DNA from: Flavobacterium rakeshii
Lineage (GTDB): Bacteria; Bacteroidota; Bacteroidia; Flavobacteriales; Flavobacteriaceae
DNA: 64,000 nucleotides
Assembly (NCBI RefSeq): GCF_009741375.1
Contig: NZ_WOWP01000033.1
Coordinates: forward strand, 1-64,000
Direction: 5' to 3'
Part shown: positions 50,574-59,174 of the stretch, piece after piece
How positions within the stretch are numbered: position 1 is the stretch's first letter
How the letters are laid out: each line of letters begins with the position of its first letter
Notes under the pieces: generated by a model
What the model saw: the letters and a program-made list of their open reading frames with translations, nothing else
Told to the model about the DNA's origin: nothing
The model's database searches: none
Made by a program: the position numbers and the translations under genes

Positions 50574-52154
50574 TTAAGCAGACTCCTTTTCCTTCTCTAT
50601 TTTCTTTTTAAGAAAGTTTATAAACTGTTTTGGGGTTAAATCAGTAACCGATTTAAACACTACAGTAAAAGCACTGTGAGACGAAAAACCACAAATTTCT
50701 GCCAGGTAACTTACCTTGTAAGTAAGGTATTTTTTATCTGACTGCATTAAAGCAACTATATAATTAATACGTAAATCATTTATATAAGCATTAAAGTTTT
50801 TCCCCTTATTAGTATTAATTATATCCGACAGGTATTTTGAATTGGTTTTTACCCTTTTTGATAAAAGCTGTAACGACATGTTTGGATTGGTAAACTCATC
50901 GCCTCTCTCAAACTCTTTAAGCTTTTCCAGCACAGCCTGTTCTGTCTTTTCTGATATAGCCAATATTTTTCCCTCAGCCTTATCTGTTACCTCATTTACA
51001 TCTGATACAGAAACCGTATTAATCTTGGCAGCTTCAATTCTGGATAGCAGTTTTTCAAACTTATTATATTCATCATCCAGCTTTTTGTTGTACACAAAAT
51101 ATACTATAAAAACTATCGCAAAAACCAGTAGCATACCTACAAATATACTGGTATACCTCGATCTGTCTTTATTAATAACAATGTTTTGCTCTTTTTCAAT
51201 TTCAGTAATCAGGATATTTCTGGCATCACGTTCCTTCCATATAAGTGCTGTAGATATTTCCTTGTGCTTAATGGAGCTATCATTATACAACTCTTGGTCA
51301 TCAGTTTTTAAATATAGTTCCGATAGGTTTTGGTATACATCTGCCTTTACCCACGATTCAATTACATTACAGGCCAGTGCTGCCTCAAAAGCAGCCTGTG
51401 CAACATCATATTGGCTGTTTTTAATAGCTATTTGCCCCATACCATTGTAGGCACAGGCCGCTATTGATGAAAATTCAAACCCAATTCCCTTTAAAATATC
51501 AATGCATTTTTGATAATGATTTGCTGCCGCTACATAATCAGATGCCAAAAAGGAAACATTTGCAAGCGCCTTTCTAACCTTAGCCTGCAAAACAGGATGA
51601 TTCTGCTTAGTATTTTCCAGTAGCTTATTAGACGATGAAAGTGCATTAATCGCTTCACTATACTGTTTAGACTTAATTAATACACCGGCTTTTTCATATA
51701 AAATTTTGGTCTCAACCACTGTTTTGGCATCTGTACCCTCTATATGTGTCAGTTCTTGTTCTGCTCTTGCAATATATGATGATGCCCTGTCTTCAATACC
51801 AAAAAAACGGCAGCGGGAAGAAATAGCGATATACACCAAACTTTTAAGATAATAGTCATCGCCGGAATCAGCCAGAAAATTAGCCTTAAAAAGGTACTCA
51901 ATACTTTCACTAAAATCATCAGTAAGGAATTTACTTTCAGAAAGCAAATAGTAAGCCTTTACCTTATCATTATTGGTTTTGGCATTTTTAAGAAGATATT
52001 CGGCAGCTTTTATAGTCTGAACAGGATTGTTATAATATCCGTTTATATTTTCCGCAAAAATTTTTTCAGTATCAGTGACAATCTGAGCCATTGTAGTTTC
52101 TGAAAATAGTAACAGAAAAGCAAATGATATGATAAACCGGATAAACATAAGCAT
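50574..52154 (-). CDS. TPR sensor with transmembrane helix and AraC-type DNA-binding domain
   Basis: A 526-aa one-component membrane regulator. It has a signal-like N-terminus (MLMFIRFIISFAFLLLF), TPR-like repeats from about 25 to 320, a transmembrane helix (YTSIFVGMLLVFAIVFIVYFVY, about 335-356), a linker and a C-terminal AraC-type HTH (about 420-526): MSLQLLSKRVKTNSKYLSDIIN and YKVSYLAEICGFSSHSAFTVVFK. This architecture is widespread in Flavobacteria, where some members sense peptides or starvation. The start is uncertain: ATG 52154 or ATG 52148, given a -7 box only 13 bp upstream. It is 44 bp upstream of an HTH-less paralogue. Confidence 0.88.
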   Translation of the reverse strand: MLMFIRFIISFAFLLLFSETTMAQIVTDTEKIFAENINGYYNNPVQTIKAAEYLLKNAKTNNDKVKAYYLLSESKFLTDDFSESIEYLFKANFLADSGDDYYLKSLVYIAISSRCRFFGIEDRASSYIARAEQELTHIEGTDAKTVVETKILYEKAGVLIKSKQYSEAINALSSSNKLLENTKQNHPVLQAKVRKALANVSFLASDYVAAANHYQKCIDILKGIGFEFSSIAACAYNGMGQIAIKNSQYDVAQAAFEAALACNVIESWVKADVYQNLSELYLKTDDQELYNDSSIKHKEISTALIWKERDARNILITEIEKEQNIVINKDRSRYTSIFVGMLLVFAIVFIVYFVYNKKLDDEYNKFEKLLSRIEAAKINTVSVSDVNEVTDKAEGKILAISEKTEQAVLEKLKEFERGDEFTNPNMSLQLLSKRVKTNSKYLSDIINTNKGKNFNAYINDLRINYIVALMQSDKKYLTYKVSYLAEICGFSSHSAFTVVFKSVTDLTPKQFINFLKKKIEKEKESA

Positions 52155-52166
52155 CAATTTCTCCTA

Positions 52167-52174
52167 CAAAGATA
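52167..52174 (-). promoter_or_regulatory. -7 box of the TPR-AraC gene
   Basis: TATCTTTG on the minus strand matches TAnnTTTG. Its closeness to the start implies a very short leader and favours ATG 52154 or 52148 over the upstream TTG. Confidence 0.5.
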
Positions 52175-52256
52175 AACTTTTGTAAAAATGTTAAAGTCGA
52201 TTTTTTATGTCTTTAGATAAATTTAATACAGTAATTGCTGTTAAACCAGAAAGATA

Positions 52257-52847
52257 TTATTTTGAAGTATTTATATTCTTAACAAATTCAAGTATTTGCT
52301 TTATATCTAAAACAAAGTCAGGACTCATATTCTCTATGGCATACCCTGGCATATAGGCCACCTCGGCACTATCGGGTTTTTGCACTACTGTTACACCTCC
52401 CGCTTCCTTTATAGCCTGAAGCCCGGCAGTACCATCGGCATTTGCTCCAGATAGTAAAATGGCTGCAAGTGAAGGTCCGTAAACATCGGCAGCCGATTCA
52501 AAAGCTACGTCAATACTGGGACGGCTGTAGTTTACTTTTTCAGATGTGTCTAACGATATGGTTTCATCCTTTTCAAAAAGCAGGTGATAGTCAGATGGTG
52601 CTATGTAAATGTATCCCGGCTCTACCGGAACCTTGTCTTCCACCTCCATAATAGGAATGGGAGTTTTTATGGATATAAGGTTTTCCAGTAAATTATCTTC
52701 TCCGCTTTTGCGATGCAGCACTATTATAAGGGCAAAAGAGTTAAGTTGCTCCAGTTTGGGGAGTACTTCTATAAGTACTTCAAGACTTCCTGCAGAACCT
52801 CCTATAAGTAATGCCTTGCATCCTGAAATTATTTTACTTTCTTCCAT
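52257..52847 (-). CDS. cheB: CheB-type methylesterase domain protein (no receiver)
   Basis: A 196-aa stand-alone CheB catalytic domain. The triad is intact: Ser18 (GGSAGS), His45 (VLHRKSG) and Asp138 (LLSGANADGTAG). Canonical CheB removes methyl esters or deamidates receptor glutamines and carries an N-terminal receiver, absent here. It overlaps cheR by 19 bp and ends an operon with two histidine kinases and a receiver. No methyl-accepting receptor, CheA or CheW is present in the window, so the methylated target is unknown. Confidence 0.92.
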   Translation of the reverse strand: MEESKIISGCKALLIGGSAGSLEVLIEVLPKLEQLNSFALIIVLHRKSGEDNLLENLISIKTPIPIMEVEDKVPVEPGYIYIAPSDYHLLFEKDETISLDTSEKVNYSRPSIDVAFESAADVYGPSLAAILLSGANADGTAGLQAIKEAGGVTVVQKPDSAEVAYMPGYAIENMSPDFVLDIKQILEFVKNINTSK

Positions 52848-53638
52848 ATCTTCTCCCTGTTAAGTTGCTGAAATTTATCCTGAACGGTAGAAAACTTAAT
52901 GGTTTCCTTAGTACCCAGTGCCAAATATCCTAAGCATGATAAACTACTATCAAACAACCTTAGAACCCTGTCCTGCAAATGTTTATCAAAATAAATAAGC
53001 ACATTACGACACATTATTAAGTCAAACTCATTAAACGAAGCATCTGAAACCAGATTGTGTTGTGAAAACACCATTTTCTCATTAAGCTCACAGCTAAACT
53101 TCGCCAGTCCGTAATTTGCCGTATAATAATCTGAAAAATCCTCACTCCCTCCCGAAAGCCTGTAGTTTTCTGCATATTGCTTAATCATTCTTAACGGAAA
53201 CAAACCTCTTTTAGCAGTGTCTAAAACAACCGAATTTATATCTGTTGCATACAGTAATGATTTGTGCAGCAAGTTGGCTTCCTTTAGTAATATAGCCATA
53301 GAGTACACCTCTTCTCCGGTTGAACAGCCGGCATGCCATATCCTTATAAAAGGCTTGGTAGCCAGTACCGGTACTATTTCTTCACGCAGCAATTTGTAAA
53401 ACAACGGATCCCTGAACATCTCGGTAACATTAACCGTTATCTCCTCGACCAAATGCTTTACATACCCCTCTTCGCTTCTTATTTTAGAAAGCACATCAGA
53501 AAAACGGGATATACCATCTATCTGGTACAACCTTTCCACACGTCTTTTTAAAGAAGCTTTAGAGTAGCCACTAAAGTCGTAACCATAATATTCAAACACC
53601 TCATTTATCAAAACTTCAAGTTCACGGTCACTAATCAT
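52829..53638 (-). CDS. cheR: CheR-type protein-glutamate methyltransferase
   Basis: A 269-aa SAM-dependent methyltransferase with the N-terminal CheR helical domain (YYGYDFSGYSKASLKRRVERL), the glycine-rich SAM site HAGCSTGEEVYSMA, ATDIN, and FDLIMCRNVLIYF. The VEEITVNVTEMFRDP block is diagnostic of CheR. It is 6 bp downstream of a single-domain receiver and overlaps cheB. In Flavobacteria without a classical chemotaxis array such CheBR pairs are linked to hybrid kinases; the substrate here is not evident. Confidence 0.94.
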   Translation of the reverse strand: MISDRELEVLINEVFEYYGYDFSGYSKASLKRRVERLYQIDGISRFSDVLSKIRSEEGYVKHLVEEITVNVTEMFRDPLFYKLLREEIVPVLATKPFIRIWHAGCSTGEEVYSMAILLKEANLLHKSLLYATDINSVVLDTAKRGLFPLRMIKQYAENYRLSGGSEDFSDYYTANYGLAKFSCELNEKMVFSQHNLVSDASFNEFDLIMCRNVLIYFDKHLQDRVLRLFDSSLSCLGYLALGTKETIKFSTVQDKFQQLNREKIWKKVK

Positions 53639-53644
53639 ACAGTT

Positions 53645-54007
53645 TTATATGGTATTTAATAAAAGTAATAATTTATCTACATCAATAGGTTTGGAAATAT
53701 AGGCATCGGCTCCCGCTTCAAGGCATTTCTCCCTGTCGCCTGCCATGGCCTGTGCCGTAACCGAAACTACCGGCAACAACTGCCTGTGGGGTATTTCCTT
53801 TATAAGCGGTATAGCTTCATAACCATCCATATCGGGCATCATCATATCAATTAATACAACATCTACCCCGGTATCGCCCTTTAGCATTTCTATCGCCTCT
53901 TCGGCTCCTCCACAGGATATACACTCAAACGACTTGGCCTTTAACGTTGCTGTTAATGCAAAAATGTTTCTGGCATCGTCGTCTATTATTAAAACTTTTT
54001 TACTCAT
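53645..54007 (-). CDS. Single-domain response regulator
   Basis: A 120-aa receiver with Asp9-Asp10-Asp11, phosphoacceptor Asp54 (VVLIDMMMPDMDGY) and Lys105 region (AYISKPIDVD). It closely resembles the last receiver of the hybrid kinase encoded 13 bp upstream (DMMMPNMDGYE ... TKPVDVDQLLSLL), so it probably arose by duplication and takes phosphate from it. There is no output domain. Confidence 0.93.
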   Translation of the reverse strand: MSKKVLIIDDDARNIFALTATLKAKSFECISCGGAEEAIEMLKGDTGVDVVLIDMMMPDMDGYEAIPLIKEIPHRQLLPVVSVTAQAMAGDREKCLEAGADAYISKPIDVDKLLLLLNTI

Positions 54008-54020
54008 TAGTTTTGTTTTA

Positions 54021-57000
54021 TCAGGCTTTATCGTAAAGCCATACCCTTAATAATGAAAGTAGCTGGTCTACATCTACCGGCTTGGTTATATAATCAGATG
54101 CTCCCGCATTGATACATTTTTCCCTGTCTCCCGTCATGGCTTTTGCCGTAACAGCAATAACCGGAAGATCTTTAAGATTTTTGGTTTGCCTTATTCGGGT
54201 AGCTGTTTCATAACCATCCATATTAGGCATCATCATATCCAGTAGTACTATATCTACATCAGGGCGCTCTTCTAAAACCTTAAGCGCCTCTTTACCATCA
54301 ATAGCGGTTAGCACATTCATTTTAAGTACTTCAAGTGCTTTGGTTAACGAATAAATGTTTCGCACATCATCATCTACCACAAGCACCGTTTTACCGTTAA
54401 GGATATTATTGAGAGTATTAAAGTTTTTGTTCTTTTTATTATTTTCCTTTTTGTTTTGTTCCACCAAATGAAGGAAAAGCGAAACCTCATCGAGCATTCG
54501 CTGATACGAATGGGCTGTTTTTATAACTATGGAGTCGGCATACTTTTTAATTTTTAGCTCTTCTTTCATGGAAAGGCTCTTACCGGTAAACACAATAACC
54601 GGAATATTATCAAGCGACTCATTTTTCACATTTTCAAGTAACTCATAAGCCTGCTTATCGGGCACTCCCATATCAAGTATTACACAGTCTACATTAGCAC
54701 CCTGTAATGCAGTAACCCCATCGTTTACCTCACTCTTAATCTCTGATTTTATATCATTGGTTTCAAGGAAATAAGCCAGTGCTTTTGCATGTTTAGGGTT
54801 ATCTTCAATAATCAGTACCTTTTGCGAATCCCTGTTTACAATGTGTTCAATTTTCCTGAAAACATCCGGTATCTGCTCGTAAGCTACAGGCTTATCCAAA
54901 AAGTTTACAGCACCTTTTAAAAGGCTTTCCTGCTTCACTTTGTAAGACGACATTATATGTACCGGGATATGTTTGGTAAGTACATTGTTTTTCAACTCTT
55001 CCATTACTTCCCATCCGCTTTTTATCGGAAGCTGAATATCCAGTAACACTCCTATAGGCTTGTACTTTAATGCCAGGTTAAGTGCTTCATCCCCCCTAAC
55101 CGACACTACTCCTTTATAACCTCGCTGATGGGTAAAGTCCAGTAATGACTTGGCAAAATTGGTATCATCTTCCACAATGAGTATTACCTTATCGCCATCG
55201 TTTACCTCATCCCTGTCATCGGGTACATCGTCAGGAATTACAGCGCTTACATACTTATCTTCAACCACTGGTTGAGTAACGGTTTCAGTAAGCTCTTCCA
55301 TTTTTTCTTTGGCAGCTACCGTAGTTGGCTTATTAACTATAAGCCTGCCCGATGCTACGCCCAGTACAGGTATGGTAAGAGTAAACTCACTACCTTTATT
55401 GGTATCACTAACCAAAGTGATTTCACCGCCCAGCAGTTTTGCCAGTTCCCTACTAATAGAAAGCCCTAACCCGGTACCACCATATTTACGTTTGGTAGAA
55501 CCATCGGCCTGTTGGAATGCTTCAAAAATAAGCGGTTGTTTTTCACGTGGTATACCTATACCTGTATCTTTTACAGTGAACGAGACCAGCTTATCATTAT
55601 CCTTAACCTTTTTGATTTGCAGGATTACCGAACCTTCTGCCGTAAACTTAATGGCGTTAGAAATAAGGTTCTTTAAAATTTGCTCCAGTCGCATTTTGTC
55701 TGTTTTCACCACCAGCGGAGCATCTTTATCATCTATAAGGAATTGTATATTCTTTTCTTTAGCTACTTCAGCAAAAAGATTTTTTAACCCTTCGTTAATT
55801 TCCCTTACCGAAACATCCAAGAACTCCACTTCCATTTTACCGGCTTCGATTTTAGAAAGATCTAAAATCTCATCAATCAGTCCTAACAATCCGTTACCCG
55901 AACTTTGTATAACCTTAGCAAACTCTATTTGCTCATCGGTCATGTTTTTATCATTATTTTCAGAAAGCAGTCGGCTTAAAAGTAATATTGAGTTAAGCGG
56001 GGTTCGAAGCTCATGTGACATGTTTGCCAGGAATTCCGACTTGTACCTTGTACTTAGTTCAAGGTCTTCGGTTTTCTTCTGTATCTCCATATTTCTTTCT
56101 TCCAGCAGTGTACTCCTTTCGGCAAGTTCTTCATTGGTTTGCTGAAGTTCTTCCTGCTGTACCCTTAGCTCTTCTTCTGAAGCCTGAAGTTTAGAGGTTT
56201 GTGCCTCCAGTTCGGCATTAATGTTTTCCAGTTCACTATGTTGGATAATAAGCTCTTCCGACTGTGCCTGTGTTTCTTCAAGTAGCTCCTGTATTCTTTG
56301 CCTGTTTTGAGCAGCCTTGATGGCTATTCCAATATTATTGGCGACGGATTTTAAGAACTCCATATCACGCGGGGTAAATTCGTTTACCGAAGCCAGTTCG
56401 GCTACCCCTATAACTTTATCATCTACTAAAGGAACAGCTACTACGTGCTTAGGCTTAACTTCACCTAAGGCATAAGAAATGATAATATCACTCTCTGAAA
56501 GCGATTTAAGTTCAAGTACTTTACCCGATGTTACTGCCTGCCCTGTAATACCTTCACCTATATTAAGTCGGTCTCTTTTACTGCCTCCGTAACTGTAGCC
56601 GGATATCATATACATCTCCTCACCTTCACACAGGTAAATAACACCTGCTGCTCCTTCTGTAAATTCGGCTATGTATTCTATTATGTCTTTTGTAAGTTCT
56701 TCAGGTGTTTTCTCGCCAATCATTACCTCATTGAGTTCGGCTACACCAGCCTGAAGCCATTCGTTATCCGAAAGGGATTTGAAAGAAGTATTAAGTGAAC
56801 GCGCCATATTATTAAGTGAATAGGCTACCGTACCTAAGGCATCTTTCTCGCTATCGTCTACCTCTATCTCATAATTACCCTGAGCAATTTGTGAAGCAAT
56901 ATCACTTATAACCCTTATCCTTTCGGCCATTATTTCGTCCTTGTGTCTAAGTTCCTTGTGCAGTTTAGCTCTTTCATTATAGTCCTTAAATATTCGCATA

Positions 57001-57593
57001 AAAAAGGAAACACTTATTAAAAGCGCAAGGATTGCTGCAACAACAATCAGTATGGTACTGGTTGAGCCATAGGTTTCGGCAGTTGCATTACGTTGCTTTA
57101 AAAGCTCCAGTTCCTGACTCTCCATACGCTTTAAAATAACACGCATGCGATCCATAAGCTTTTTACCCTGATCCAAATCGCCGGATAGTGTGGTTTCTCC
57201 CCTTGTTTTTTCTTTTATAAGGCTTTGCAGATAATCAAAAAACTCGCTTCTTAACGGTTTCAGTTCCTGTAGGCTTTGTTGCTGTAAAGGATTATCTGAC
57301 GTTAACTTTGTAATATTTTCAAATATATTGTTTGAGTTAATCTCGGCATTGGTATACTGCTCCAAAAAGCTTTGTTTGCCCGATACTAAAAAGCCCCTAA
57401 CACTGGTTTGGGCATCAATCAAAACTGTAGCACCGTCGTTAATGTTATAAATAACCTCCTGAGTATGGTTTACATTCCCGTTACTTTTTAGCAAACTGGT
57501 AATGCTCACGAATGACGCTACCGAACTTACTATTAGTATAAACAGTGAAAGTCCAAAAAAGATTCCAAGATTCCGTTTAAAATTACTATCCAT
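54021..57593 (-). CDS. Hybrid histidine kinase (CHASE3-HAMP-GAF-HisKA-HATPase-REC x3)
   Basis: A 1190-aa membrane kinase. Transmembrane helices at about 10-32 and 178-198 flank a CHASE3-like sensor (VLIDAQTSVRGFLVSG). Next come HAMP (about 200-270), GAF (about 285-430), a Gln/Glu-rich coiled coil (about 435-515), HisKA with His527 (NMSHELRTPL), HATPase (about 640-750; DTGIGIP, GTGLGLSI) and three receivers with Asp852 (LLDIQLP), Asp974 (ILDMGVP) and Asp1119 (LLDMMMP). The second receiver lacks the usual MPxxxG. It should run a branched phosphorelay with the single receiver and possibly the CheR/CheB pair downstream. Confidence 0.94.
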   Translation of the reverse strand: MDSNFKRNLGIFFGLSLFILIVSSVASFVSITSLLKSNGNVNHTQEVIYNINDGATVLIDAQTSVRGFLVSGKQSFLEQYTNAEINSNNIFENITKLTSDNPLQQQSLQELKPLRSEFFDYLQSLIKEKTRGETTLSGDLDQGKKLMDRMRVILKRMESQELELLKQRNATAETYGSTSTILIVVAAILALLISVSFFMRIFKDYNERAKLHKELRHKDEIMAERIRVISDIASQIAQGNYEIEVDDSEKDALGTVAYSLNNMARSLNTSFKSLSDNEWLQAGVAELNEVMIGEKTPEELTKDIIEYIAEFTEGAAGVIYLCEGEEMYMISGYSYGGSKRDRLNIGEGITGQAVTSGKVLELKSLSESDIIISYALGEVKPKHVVAVPLVDDKVIGVAELASVNEFTPRDMEFLKSVANNIGIAIKAAQNRQRIQELLEETQAQSEELIIQHSELENINAELEAQTSKLQASEEELRVQQEELQQTNEELAERSTLLEERNMEIQKKTEDLELSTRYKSEFLANMSHELRTPLNSILLLSRLLSENNDKNMTDEQIEFAKVIQSSGNGLLGLIDEILDLSKIEAGKMEVEFLDVSVREINEGLKNLFAEVAKEKNIQFLIDDKDAPLVVKTDKMRLEQILKNLISNAIKFTAEGSVILQIKKVKDNDKLVSFTVKDTGIGIPREKQPLIFEAFQQADGSTKRKYGGTGLGLSISRELAKLLGGEITLVSDTNKGSEFTLTIPVLGVASGRLIVNKPTTVAAKEKMEELTETVTQPVVEDKYVSAVIPDDVPDDRDEVNDGDKVILIVEDDTNFAKSLLDFTHQRGYKGVVSVRGDEALNLALKYKPIGVLLDIQLPIKSGWEVMEELKNNVLTKHIPVHIMSSYKVKQESLLKGAVNFLDKPVAYEQIPDVFRKIEHIVNRDSQKVLIIEDNPKHAKALAYFLETNDIKSEIKSEVNDGVTALQGANVDCVILDMGVPDKQAYELLENVKNESLDNIPVIVFTGKSLSMKEELKIKKYADSIVIKTAHSYQRMLDEVSLFLHLVEQNKKENNKKNKNFNTLNNILNGKTVLVVDDDVRNIYSLTKALEVLKMNVLTAIDGKEALKVLEERPDVDIVLLDMMMPNMDGYETATRIRQTKNLKDLPVIAVTAKAMTGDREKCINAGASDYITKPVDVDQLLSLLRVWLYDKA

Positions 57594-57603
57594 ATTTTAC
57601 CTG

Positions 57604-58809
57604 TTATAACGGTAGTACAATTAAAAAAGTAGCCCCTTCACCCGGAGTACTTTTTGCAGATATGAGTCCGTTATGTTTTTCGATTATTTTTTTTGCTATG
57701 GCAAGGCCTATACCTGTACCTTCATATTTTTTTCGGTCGTTAAGACTCTGGAAAATAATAAATATCTTATCCAGATACTGTTCGTCAAAACCAATTCCGT
57801 TGTCTTTTACAGTAATACGGCAATATTCTCCGTTAGCATCTTCGGGCGCATCAATATGCTTATCGGCTATTATCTCGCCGCTTATTTGTATAATTGGGCT
57901 AATATCTTTTTTAGTAAACTTTAGTGAGTTACTAAGTAGGTTTTGAAACACCTGCCTTAACTGGCTTGGTACACCTGTAACCTTAGGTAAATCCTTTTTA
58001 ATTACTATAGCCTTGCTCTCCTCTATAAGATAGTCCAAATCAGTGACCACCTCATCAACCACAGCATTAATATCGGTCTGCTCAGGAGCTACGTCAGATG
58101 ATAATCTGGAATAATCAAGCAAATCAGTAATCAGTTTAGACATTCTTTGAGCTGCTCTAACCGTTCGGTCTACATAATCCAAAGCCTTTTCATCATCTGT
58201 AAGGTAGCGTTCCTTTATCATTTTGATAAACATTTCTATCTTACGTATAGGCTCTTTCAAATCGTGTGAAACCACCCATGAAAACTGTTGCAGTTCATGA
58301 TTTCTAAACTCCAGCTCTTCGTTCTTCTTAATGAGTTCCCTGGTTCTTTCCTCCACTTTTGCCTCAAGGTTTTCCTCGGCAGCTTTTCTTATTTCAACCT
58401 CTTTAGAAAGTATGTCTCTTATGTTTTTGAGTTCGGTTTTCTGTTCAGATAGTTTAAGGAAAGTCTTTACTTTGAGTATAAGCAAATCAGGATCTACCGG
58501 TTTGGTAATATAATCCACTCCTCCGGTTTCATATCCTTTAGAAATAAACCTTTTTTGCTTGTTTACAGCCGAAAGAAATATTACCGGAATATCTTTTGTC
58601 CTGTTACTACCGGCAAGAATCTCGGCTACTTCAAAGCCATCCATACCCGGCATTTGTACATCCAGTATTATAAGGGAATAATTTTGTTTGAGTATCTTTT
58701 TTAAGGCTTCCTCACCCGACTGGGCTGTATCTACCTGTAAATTGTGGACTTCAAGAGTTTTTCTCAGCGCCAAAAGATTCTCAGATAAATCGTCTACAAT
58801 TAATATCAT
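57604..58809 (-). CDS. Receiver-histidine kinase (REC-HisKA-HATPase)
   Basis: A 401-aa cytoplasmic kinase. It has an N-terminal receiver with Asp50 (LIILDVQMPGMDG) and Lys103 (ITKPVDP), a coiled coil (about 120-175), HisKA with His182 (VVSHDLKEPI) and HATPase ending AKKIIEKHNG ... FLIVLPL. First gene of the CheBR operon, 10 bp before the hybrid kinase. The architecture suggests kinase activity is controlled by phosphorylation of its own receiver, possibly from another kinase in the cluster. Confidence 0.93.
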   Translation of the reverse strand: MILIVDDLSENLLALRKTLEVHNLQVDTAQSGEEALKKILKQNYSLIILDVQMPGMDGFEVAEILAGSNRTKDIPVIFLSAVNKQKRFISKGYETGGVDYITKPVDPDLLILKVKTFLKLSEQKTELKNIRDILSKEVEIRKAAEENLEAKVEERTRELIKKNEELEFRNHELQQFSWVVSHDLKEPIRKIEMFIKMIKERYLTDDEKALDYVDRTVRAAQRMSKLITDLLDYSRLSSDVAPEQTDINAVVDEVVTDLDYLIEESKAIVIKKDLPKVTGVPSQLRQVFQNLLSNSLKFTKKDISPIIQISGEIIADKHIDAPEDANGEYCRITVKDNGIGFDEQYLDKIFIIFQSLNDRKKYEGTGIGLAIAKKIIEKHNGLISAKSTPGEGATFLIVLPL

Positions 58810-59174
58810 CGTTTAAAAAGACTCTGTGTGGCAAGAGTTATTTTTGGGGTTTTAAAATTATTTTAAGTGAGCAGTATGGATATTTTTAGTAAAAAAACTG
58901 CCCTCTTTTTTATTATTGATGCCCAAATTTAGGGAAACACAAACAGAACAGGTTTTACATTAAGACATTTTTTACAGTACTTTACCTACAAAACAGCATT
59001 TTATAACCAAATGCGTAAAATACCTAAAAACCCTGTACAAAAAACTATCGTATATATGCAGCGAAAAAAAGCTGCCCCAAACGCCGAAAAAAACACAAAA
59101 TTGCCAGTGGAGGCTTGTTATTTCAAAAGAAAATTTTACATTTATTGAATAATATCCCCACTAAACAACACACT
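58810..59174. other. Divergent intergenic region between two signalling operons
   Basis: The 365-bp A/T-rich gap holds an exact TAnnTTTG box for the minus-strand operon (58924-58931). On the plus side there is only a weak TACATTTA near 59138. I see no ORF, strong hairpin or repeat. Confidence 0.6.
58924..58931 (-). promoter_or_regulatory. -7 box of the REC-HK/hybrid HK/CheBR operon
   Basis: TAAATTTG on the minus strand is an exact consensus match, giving a leader of about 108 nt. No -33 element at proper spacing is seen. Confidence 0.45.

Noticed and set aside
52222..52246. Weak inverted repeat after cheB as a terminator
   Set aside because: The stem is interrupted and no T-run follows on the minus strand.
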